In this document: one piece after another, positions 1 through 5,101 of the stretch | Position numbering within the stretch: the stretch's first letter is position 1 | Layout of the letters: every line of letters begins with the position of its first letter | Assembly: GCA_023457035.1 (NCBI GenBank) | Contig: JAEWNN010000175.1 | Coordinates: forward strand, 1 to 6,943 | From: Verrucomicrobiota bacterium | GTDB taxonomy: Bacteria > Verrucomicrobiota > Verrucomicrobiia > Opitutales > Opitutaceae | DNA length: 6,943 bases | Direction: 5' to 3' | Program-made: the position numbers and the translations under genes | The notes under the pieces: generated by a model | The model's database searches: none | What the model was told of the DNA's origin: nothing | The model's input: the letters and a program-made list of their open reading frames with translations, nothing else

Positions 1-52
1 GCGCCTCGTCAACGACGGCGCCGAGGTCCGCCACTTGCGCTTCGAGCGCTGA
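1..52 (+). CDS. C-terminal fragment of an unidentified plus-strand gene
   Basis: From base 2 the plus strand reads RLVNDGAEVRHLRFER and then a TGA stop at 50-52. The mix of charged and hydrophobic residues looks like a genuine protein end rather than the Arg/Pro/Ala-rich text typical of shadow frames in this GC-rich DNA. The rest of the gene lies off the left edge, so no family can be named. It would converge on the folate operon, whose last stop is at 140-142. This call rests on 16 codons only; the alternative is that the stretch is non-coding. Confidence 0.45.
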   Translation, partial: RLVNDGAEVRHLRFER

Positions 53-56
53 CCCG

Positions 57-83
57 AGGTAGGGACGTTTCTCCGAAACGTCC
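57..83 (+). repeat. Palindromic element with AGGTAGGG left box (copy 1)
   Basis: AGGTAGGG (57-64) runs into a perfect 9-bp inverted repeat: GGACGTTTC (63-71), loop TCC, GAAACGTCC (75-83). It lies between the ends of two converging genes. There is no T-tract on either side, so it is not a canonical intrinsic terminator, although a hairpin here could still protect 3' ends or help termination. The same left box followed by a different palindrome occurs at 2366-2395. This suggests a dispersed intergenic palindrome family, which is inference from two copies. Confidence 0.6.
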
Positions 84-99
84 GTTCGTCGCGTGCTCG

Positions 100-132
100 G
101 CGGGGACCAGTCGTGCGGCCCCCGGTCCCCGC
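100..132. repeat. Inverted repeat just past the pabBC stop
   Basis: GCGGGGACC (100-108) and GGTCCCCGC (124-132) form a perfect 9-bp stem around a 15-base loop. On the minus strand it begins 7 bases after the pabBC stop codon, so the operon transcript would carry this GC-rich hairpin as its 3' end. No U-run follows it. Termination or 3'-end stabilisation is plausible but not shown by the sequence. Confidence 0.5.
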
Positions 133-139
133 ACACAAA

Positions 140-2353
140 TCAACCGACGACCGCCGCGCGCTGCCGCTGCGCGAACTCCGCGGCGACCGCGCGCGTGACC
201 CGCGCCCGCTCCACCTCGAACCGGCGGTCGCCCATCTCCGCCACCGGCATCACGCCCATGACGGCGTTCGTGAGAAACACCTCCGTCGCCGCGCCGAACA
301 GCTCCGGAGTGATCGTGCGCTCCTCGGCTCCGCCCGCGGCGCACTCCAGGACCACGCTGCGCGCGACGCCGGGGAGAATGTTGTGCGCCGGCGGCGTCAG
401 GAGTTTCCCGCCGATCACGACAAAGAGGTTGCTCCCGGCCCCCTCCAACAGGTTGCCCGCAGGATCGACGAAGACCGCATCGTCGTAGCCAGCCCGCTGC
501 GCCGCGCGCCGCGCCAGCAGCTTCTCCAGATACGCCAGCGACTTCATCTCGTGCACCACACCGTCGCGGGCGGTCGACACGATGTGCACACGGAAACCGC
601 GCTCGTATTGTTCCGCCCGATAGCCTGAGTCCCTCGAGACCGCGACTTCCCGCACCCCGCCGACATCACCAAACCGCATCAGTTTGATCACGCCATCGCC
701 GAGTTGGTTCGCCTGCGCGAGCCGCGCGAGCCGGTCGCGCCACTCGTCGCGCGAGGTCGGCAATTCCAGCCCGAGTTGCGCGGCACCGCGCGCGAGGCGG
801 GCCAAGTGCCGGTCGAGGAACACCGGGTGCCCGTCGAGCACCCGGATCGTCTCGTACACTCCGAGCCCGAACATGAAGCCGTCGCCCAGCGCCGAAACGC
901 TCAGCGCGGACGCTTCGAGCAGTTCGTCGCCGCGCAGCGCGTAGCGGTGGTATCCGGTTGTCGCCATCGTCGTTTCCTCACTCAATGCCGCGCGCATCGC
1001 CCGGCCCTTGTCGAGCGTTTCCTGCAGCTCCGCCTCCGGCTCCGAATCCCACACCACGCCGCCGCCGACATGGTAGTAGGCCTTCCCGGCCCGGCAGAGC
1101 ATCGTGCGGATCGCGATGTTCAGATCGCAGTCGCCGCCGAACCCGAGCCAGCCGATCGCCCCGGTGTAGACATGGCGGCGCACGGTCTCGAGCTCGTCGA
1201 TGAGCTGCATCGCCCGGATCTTCGGCGCACCGGTGATCGAGCCGCCGGGAAACGCCGAGCGCACTGCATCGAGCGCATCGCACTCCGCCCGCAGCCGGCC
1301 GCGCACCGTCGCCACCAGATGGTGCACGGTCGGCAGCGTCTCCAGTCGGCAAAGTTCCTCCACCTGCACCGAGCCGGTCTCGCAGACGCGCCCGAGGTCG
1401 TTGCGTTCGAGATCGACGATCATCAGCAACTCCGCCCGGTCCTTCTCGCTCGCCAGCAGCTCCGCGCGCAACCGCTCGTCCTCGGCCGGCGTCGCCCCGC
1501 GCGGCCGCGTGCCCTTGATCGGCCGCGTCTCGACCGCCCGTCCGTCGATCCGCAGCAGCAGCTCCGGCGAGGCGCTGAGAACCTGGAAGTCGCCGCAGTT
1601 CAGGTACGCCGCCATCGCCGCCGGACTCGCCGCCCGCAGCCGCCGGTACAACGCATACGGAGCGCCGGCAAGTGGCGCACTGAAGCGCTGCGTGAGGTTG
1701 ATCTGGTAGACGTCGCCGGCCGCGATGTAGTCGCGCACCCGCCGCACGCGTTCGAGGTACTCCTCCGTGGTGAAATCCGAAACCGGCTCCGCTCCTGCCC
1801 ATCCCGTCGGCTCCTGGACCATCGCCTGCAACGCCTCCTCCACGGCGGCCCCGAGCCGGGCGAGGATCTCGTCCGCTCCGCGCTCGTGCACCGGATTGGC
1901 CACGGCAAACGTCCGCCCCGTCGCGTGGTCGTGGGCGATCACGCCGTCGTGGAGGCCGAGCAGAATCCGCGGCAACCCCAGATCGTCGACGGCGTTGCGC
2001 TCGATCCGCTCCAACACCGCGCACAACTCGTAGGAGAGATACCCGACCGCTCCGCCGCAGAACGGAATCTCGCCATGCCCGGGCGCCGCAAAACGCCTCA
2101 GGCATGCGCGCAACTCGACCAGCGGATCGCCCCCGCGCCGGCTGGTCGTCCGCCCGCCCTCCGTGATCGTCACGCCCTCCGCCTCGGTCTCACGAAACTC
2201 CAGAAACGGCTCGAAGCCGATGAACGACCAGCGCCCCAGCCCGCCACCGCTGCGCGCGCTGTCGAGGAAGAAGGCCCCACGCCGCTCACACAGCCCGGCG
2301 AAAAGCCGCTCGGGGATCAGTCCGCGCGCCAGCTCTTTCGTCGTCACCGCCAT
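140..2353 (-). CDS. pabBC: PabB-PabC fusion: aminodeoxychorismate synthase component I / aminodeoxychorismate lyase
   Basis: This 737-residue cytoplasmic enzyme should turn chorismate plus ammonia into 4-amino-4-deoxychorismate and then into p-aminobenzoate and pyruvate. Residues about 10-140 are the anthranilate synthase I N-terminal domain (GAVGYLSYEL near 101). Residues about 195-455 are the chorismate-binding domain: GDVYQINLTQ (213-222), SASPELLL (260-267), PIKGT (278-282), DLERNDLGR (314-322), GGSITGAPK (370-378) and WDSEPEAELQETLDKG (435-450). Lys280 in PIKGT is the catalytic lysine of PabB enzymes; TrpE has alanine there, so this is PabB rather than anthranilate synthase. Residues 463-737 are a class IV PLP aminotransferase fold: FGLGVYETIR (495-504), probable PLP lysine Lys604 in EMKSLAYLEK, and LLEGAGSNLF (635-644). 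ATG at 2353 overlaps the folK end by 10 bases. GGAATAGG lies just upstream as a weak ribosome site. It needs a PabA partner for glutamine-derived ammonia, and none is in the window. Confidence 0.95.
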   Translation of the reverse strand: MAVTTKELARGLIPERLFAGLCERRGAFFLDSARSGGGLGRWSFIGFEPFLEFRETEAEGVTITEGGRTTSRRGGDPLVELRACLRRFAAPGHGEIPFCGGAVGYLSYELCAVLERIERNAVDDLGLPRILLGLHDGVIAHDHATGRTFAVANPVHERGADEILARLGAAVEEALQAMVQEPTGWAGAEPVSDFTTEEYLERVRRVRDYIAAGDVYQINLTQRFSAPLAGAPYALYRRLRAASPAAMAAYLNCGDFQVLSASPELLLRIDGRAVETRPIKGTRPRGATPAEDERLRAELLASEKDRAELLMIVDLERNDLGRVCETGSVQVEELCRLETLPTVHHLVATVRGRLRAECDALDAVRSAFPGGSITGAPKIRAMQLIDELETVRRHVYTGAIGWLGFGGDCDLNIAIRTMLCRAGKAYYHVGGGVVWDSEPEAELQETLDKGRAMRAALSEETTMATTGYHRYALRGDELLEASALSVSALGDGFMFGLGVYETIRVLDGHPVFLDRHLARLARGAAQLGLELPTSRDEWRDRLARLAQANQLGDGVIKLMRFGDVGGVREVAVSRDSGYRAEQYERGFRVHIVSTARDGVVHEMKSLAYLEKLLARRAAQRAGYDDAVFVDPAGNLLEGAGSNLFVVIGGKLLTPPAHNILPGVARSVVLECAAGGAEERTITPELFGAATEVFLTNAVMGVMPVAEMGDRRFEVERARVTRAVAAEFAQRQRAAVVG
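974..980 (-). promoter_or_regulatory. Candidate internal ribosome binding site for the PabC domain
   Basis: On the minus strand TGAGGAA (980-974) is followed by six bases and then ATG at 967-965, which is Met463 of the fusion. That methionine opens MATTGYHRY, exactly where the PabC-like domain begins. The motif and spacing are better than those seen before any of the annotated starts in this operon. It may be a relic of a once separate pabC or a working internal start giving free PabC. The reading frame is continuous through it, so it is not needed to make the full-length protein. Confidence 0.4.
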
Positions 2354-2922
2354 GGCCTATTCCGAAGGTAGGGCGTTCTGCCGTACGGCAGAATGGGCCC
2401 GCCGCGCTCACGGACGGCCCGGCGGTCAGTCACTACATCATCCAGACGTCCGATCCGGCGCAGCCCGCTCCGGTCGCACCGCGCCGCCAGCGCGCCGGCC
2501 GTCGCGTCGCCGATCTTCAACTCCGGTGCAATCTCCGCCAGCGGCACCAGCACGAAGGCCCGCTCCGCCAGCCGCGGGTGCGGCAGCGTCAATCGCTCCG
2601 TCTCCAGCGTCACCGTCCCATGGCTCAGCAGATCCAGATCCAGGTTACGCGCCCCCCAGCGCTCGCGCCGCACACGACCGTGCGCGGCCTCCACGGCGAG
2701 GCAGCGCTCCAGCAGCGCCTCCGGCCCGAGTGAGGTCTCCACCGCCACGACCATGTTGAGGTAGTCCGGCTGGGGCGGGCCGCCGACCGGCGCCGTCTCG
2801 TACACCGCCGACTCCGCGACGACGCGCACCTCGCCACCACGCTGTAATGCCGCCAGCGCCCCGCACAGCAGCGCCGCGCGGTCGCCGAGGTTGCTGCCGA
2901 GCGCGATGTGGGCGGTCGTCAC
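2344..2922 (-). CDS. folK: 2-amino-4-hydroxy-6-hydroxymethyldihydropteridine pyrophosphokinase (HPPK)
   Basis: FolK transfers pyrophosphate from ATP to 6-hydroxymethyl-7,8-dihydropterin, making the substrate of FolP. The 192-residue protein has ALGSNLGDR (7-15), PDYLNMVVAVET (52-63), the signature ERWGARNLDLDLL (87-99) with Mg-binding Asp95 and Asp97, and LPHPRLAERAFVLVPLAEIAP (113-133). The start is GTG at 2922-2920, because ALGSNLG must lie a few residues from the N-terminus and no ATG is near. This GTG shares the sequence GTGA with the folB stop, so the two are translationally coupled. The conserved domain ends near residue 160. The last 30 or so residues (VRERGGPILPYGRTPYLRNRPWR and the preceding DDVVTD) are non-conserved in character and are partly encoded by the palindromic element at 2366-2395, so the tail looks acquired. 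The stop lies 10 bases inside pabBC. Confidence 0.93.
   Translation of the reverse strand: MTTAHIALGSNLGDRAALLCGALAALQRGGEVRVVAESAVYETAPVGGPPQPDYLNMVVAVETSLGPEALLERCLAVEAAHGRVRRERWGARNLDLDLLSHGTVTLETERLTLPHPRLAERAFVLVPLAEIAPELKIGDATAGALAARCDRSGLRRIGRLDDVVTDRRAVRERGGPILPYGRTPYLRNRPWR
2366..2395 (+). repeat. Palindromic element with AGGTAGGG left box (copy 2), inside the folK 3' end
   Basis: AGGTAGGG (2366-2373) is followed by the perfect 18-base palindrome TTCTGCCGTACGGCAGAA (2376-2393). One more outer pair, C2374-G2395, lies beyond a single mismatch. It has the same left box and orientation as the element at 57-83, but the palindromic arms differ in sequence. It encodes, antisense, part of the folK C-terminal tail (PILPYGRTPYL) and ends 13 bases upstream of the pabBC ATG. 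In the operon mRNA the hairpin would therefore sit just before the pabBC ribosome site and could affect its translation. Membership of a repeat family is inferred from two copies. Confidence 0.6.
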
Positions 2923-3281
2923 CGCGTCCGGCTCGTCTCCACGGCCACGTAATCCAGCACGCCCTTCATCGGCACGCTGGGTTTCTTCACGGTCACGTCG
3001 ACGCCCTTCAGCCGCGGGAAATCCGCCATCAACCGTTCGGCGATGCGTGCCGCCAGCGTCTCGATCATCCGGACCTTCTTGCCCTCGACCAGCTCCCGGC
3101 AGACCTCGTGCACGCGCACGTAGTCGACCGTCGCCTCCAGCGCGTCCGTGCGCGCCACCTCGGCAATGTCGAGCGTGAGCACCAGGTCGACGATGAAGCG
3201 CTGCCCCAGCTTGTTCTCCTCGGCGAGATCGCCGTGGTAGCCGTAGAAAAGCATGTTCTTGAGGTGGATTCGTCCGTTCAT
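2919..3281 (-). CDS. folB: Dihydroneopterin aldolase
   Basis: FolB cleaves 7,8-dihydroneopterin to 6-hydroxymethyl-7,8-dihydropterin and glycolaldehyde. The 120-residue length is normal for the family. FYGYHGDLAEENKLGQRF (12-29) contains the conserved Glu22, TVDYVRV holds Tyr54, MIETLA holds Glu74 (the pterin anchor in related enzymes), and TVKKP holds the catalytic Lys100. These positions match the numbering I recall for the Staphylococcus aureus enzyme, from which the assignments are drawn. The ATG at 3281-3279 overlaps the folP stop as ATGA, and its own stop overlaps the folK start as GTGA. There is no Shine-Dalgarno of note before the ATG, consistent with coupling to folP. The related epimerase FolX is a possible alternative, but the folate operon context and full active site favour FolB. 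Confidence 0.93.
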   Translation of the reverse strand: MNGRIHLKNMLFYGYHGDLAEENKLGQRFIVDLVLTLDIAEVARTDALEATVDYVRVHEVCRELVEGKKVRMIETLAARIAERLMADFPRLKGVDVTVKKPSVPMKGVLDYVAVETSRTR

Positions 3282-4135
3282 GGAAGTGACTTTCGCAACG
3301 CGGCCGCCATCCGGGCGGCGCGCAGGTTCGCCCGCACGTCGTGCACGCGCAGGAACTCGACGGACTGCCACGCGGCCAGCGCCGACATCGCCAACGTGCC
3401 CTCGAGCCGCTCGTCCGGCGGAAGCCCGCCGAGCACATGCGCGACCACCGACTTGCGCGACGCCGCCAACAGCACCGGCAGTCCCAGCGCGCGCAGCTCC
3501 CCCACCCGGGCGACGAGTTCGAGGTTCTGCTCCTGCGTCTTGTGAAAGCCGATTCCGGGATCGATCACGATCCGCTCCATCGGCAGCCCAACCTCGGCGG
3601 CGATGGCGAGCGAGCGCCGGAAGAACGCGAGCTGACGCTCGATGACATCGCCGGTGCCGGTCTCGAACCCCTTCTCGAAATGCATCACGATCACGGAAGC
3701 GCCAGATTCAGCCGCCAGCCGTGCCAGTTCCGGCGCGCGTTGGAGCCCGTGAATGTCGTTCACCACATGCGCGCCCGCCTCGAGCGCGGCGCGGACCACC
3801 GCCGGCCGGTAGCTGTCGAGCGATAGCGGCACCGCCACCTGGCGCGCCAACGCCGCGATCACCGGCACGACGCGCGCGATCTCGTCGGCCACCGAGACCT
3901 CCGCGTGGCCCGGCCGGGTCGACATGCCGCCGATATCCAGCATCCCGGCACCCTCGGATACCAGTCGCGCGCCTTGGGCCACCGCCGCCTCGGTCGTCGC
4001 GTGTCGGCCACCGTCGTAGAACGAGTCGGGCGTCACGTTGACGATGCCCACGATCACCGACTCCGCGCCGTACTCCACACGCAGCCCGCGACAATCCAGC
4101 GAGCGCGGCGAATGGTTCTGCGGGCGGGTGATCAT
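3278..4135 (-). CDS. folP: Dihydropteroate synthase
   Basis: FolP condenses 6-hydroxymethyl-dihydropterin pyrophosphate with p-aminobenzoate to give dihydropteroate, and is the sulfonamide target. The 285-residue TIM-barrel protein shows the family blocks in order: GIVNVTPDSFYDGG (30-43, Asn33), DIGGMSTRPG (67-76, Thr73 and Arg74), SLDSYRP with Asp107, VNDIHG with Asn126, MHFEKG (151-156), IDPGIGFHKT (191-200, Asp192), AASRKS (224-229, Lys228) and RVHDV (263-267, Arg263 and His265). Met71 replaces the glutamate usual in GGESTRPG, and His198 sits where a glycine is common in DPGFGFGK. All substrate-contact residues I can place are kept. The ATG at 4135 is the first possible start, as an in-frame TGA lies at 4147-4145. 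It is the first gene of the tightly overlapping folP-folB-folK-pabBC run. A 224-base gap precedes it, so a promoter may lie there, although I see no convincing one. Confidence 0.95.
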   Translation of the reverse strand: MITRPQNHSPRSLDCRGLRVEYGAESVIVGIVNVTPDSFYDGGRHATTEAAVAQGARLVSEGAGMLDIGGMSTRPGHAEVSVADEIARVVPVIAALARQVAVPLSLDSYRPAVVRAALEAGAHVVNDIHGLQRAPELARLAAESGASVIVMHFEKGFETGTGDVIERQLAFFRRSLAIAAEVGLPMERIVIDPGIGFHKTQEQNLELVARVGELRALGLPVLLAASRKSVVAHVLGGLPPDERLEGTLAMSALAAWQSVEFLRVHDVRANLRAARMAAALRKSLP

Positions 4136-4240
4136 GCGGCGAGCTCATCGGTGCCCCACCCCGTCGCCGCCGCCAAGCCGAAAGCCCGCGGCCTAGCCCA
4201 ACGCCTGCGGCCCGGGCCCGTGTCCCTCTACCCCACCGCG

Positions 4241-4290
4241 CCGGCCCGACCAAATAGGTTCACGGTCGTGAACCTATTTGGTCGGACCGG
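4241..4290. repeat. Near-perfect 50-base palindrome upstream of folP
   Basis: The arms 4246-4264 and 4267-4285 pair perfectly over 19 bp around a 2-base centre (GT). After one mismatch (4245/4286) four more pairs extend it to 4241-4290. The core contains CCAAATAGGTTCACG and its complement CGTGAACCTATTTGG, a local A/T-rich patch in GC-rich surroundings. It lies 105 bases before the folP start and 69 bases past the amidotransferase stop. No T-run follows on either strand, so a standard terminator is unlikely. It could be an operator, a dispersed palindrome, or a transcript-end hairpin. I see no gene in the rest of the 4136-4359 gap. Confidence 0.85.
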
Positions 4291-4359
4291 GCGAGGCGCT
4301 TCGGGGTGGGACGGTCGGCGCGGTTGGTTGCCGCCCAGCCACCGCCGCGGGTCCCAAGT

Positions 4360-5055
4360 TCAACTGGTCGCAAGTGCGGCGAGCAGCGCGGCCATCCGAG
4401 TATTGAGCGCGAGGAAACGCTCCGGCTGCGCCAGCATCGCCTCCGGTGTCTGCACAAACGGCCCCAGACTCGCCAAGTCACCCACGGAGCCGGCGATCAG
4501 CTCCCGCGCCGACGCTTCGGTCGTCTCAAGATGGAACTGCAGCCCGAGTACGCGCGGACCCACTGCGATCGCTTGGTTGAGACACGCCGAGCTCCGCGCC
4601 AACCGCACCGCGCCGGCCGGCAGATCGAAGGTTTCGCCATGCCAATGGAAAACCTCGCTCCCGTCGGGCAGCGCCGCCCCGAGCGGATGCCCGACCGCCG
4701 CCGGCTCGCGAGTGATCGGCCACCAGCCGATCTCCTTCAGCGCGTTCTTGTACACGCGCGCGCCGAGCGCGCTGGCGATCATCTGCGCGCCGAGGCACAC
4801 GCCGAGCACACGCTTGCCCGCCGCGATGGCACTGCGCACGAGCGCCTTCTCCGGCACCAGCCACGGCAGCTCGCGCTCGTCGTTCACGCTCATTCCGCCG
4901 CCCATCACCACGAGCCAGTCGAAGTCGCCCAAGGCCGGCAGCGGATCACCACGATAGACGTGCGAGGCGGAGATCGTCGCGCCGCGCCCGCGAAACCACG
5001 CCTCCATGCTGCCAAGTCCCTCGAACGGCTCATGCTGAAGATAGTGAATGCGCAT
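4360..5055 (-). CDS. Type 1 glutamine amidotransferase, GMP-synthase-like
   Basis: This 231-residue protein looks like a stand-alone class I glutamine amidotransferase, which releases ammonia from glutamine for an unidentified acceptor. It has MGGGMSVNDE (51-60), the nucleophile elbow GVCLGAQ with Cys87 (85-91), FHWHGETFDLP (136-146) and GLQFHLE (171-177) with His175 and Glu177, so the Cys-His-Glu triad is complete. The start at 5055 is chosen because MRIHYLQHEPFEGLG is the typical N-terminus of this group. Reading on to 5217 would add 54 arginine- and serine-rich residues overlapping the upstream gene. It lies 46 bases after the upstream gene on the same strand. It is probably not PabA: it has GVCLGAQ instead of GxCLGHQ and lacks the SPGPG-type N-terminal block. 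The acceptor substrate cannot be told from sequence. Confidence 0.85.
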   Translation of the reverse strand: MRIHYLQHEPFEGLGSMEAWFRGRGATISASHVYRGDPLPALGDFDWLVVMGGGMSVNDERELPWLVPEKALVRSAIAAGKRVLGVCLGAQMIASALGARVYKNALKEIGWWPITREPAAVGHPLGAALPDGSEVFHWHGETFDLPAGAVRLARSSACLNQAIAVGPRVLGLQFHLETTEASARELIAGSVGDLASLGPFVQTPEAMLAQPERFLALNTRMAALLAALATS

Positions 5056-5101
5056 GCCCGAGGCGCTGCACGAAACATGCCGCCCGGAGCCCGGGAAAGG
5101 C

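Noticed and set aside
704..2371. A 555-codon open frame on the plus strand opposite pabBC
   Set aside because: Its translation is rich in Arg, Pro, Ala, His and Gln with no recognisable motif, and it lies antisense to a gene with a full set of PabB and PabC motifs. Long antisense open frames are expected at this GC content.
2923..3438. Upstream extension of folK through folB and into folP in the same frame
   Set aside because: The conserved ALGSNLGD motif belongs at the N-terminus, and the GTG at 2922 forms a GTGA overlap with folB. The extension is a shadow of folB and folP.
4218..4236. GGTAGAGGGAC on the minus strand as a third, degenerate AGGTAGGG element
   Set aside because: It needs a two-base insertion relative to the box and is not followed by an arm pair comparable to the other two copies.
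4148..4253. Small minus-strand gene starting at the ATG at 4148 or at 4253
   Set aside because: The frame runs through folP out of register and gives Arg/Gly/Ala-rich text with no motif; it is a shadow frame.
4136..4359. Promoter for the folate operon in the gap
   Set aside because: TATTTG and TTCACG inside the palindrome resemble weak promoter hexamers, but they are only about 10 bases apart and no other -10/-35 pair is convincing.
5083..5095. Short hairpin CCCGG-AGC-CCGGG after the Verru_Chthon-like stop as a terminator
   Set aside because: Only a 5-bp stem without a T-run; stems of this size are common by chance here.
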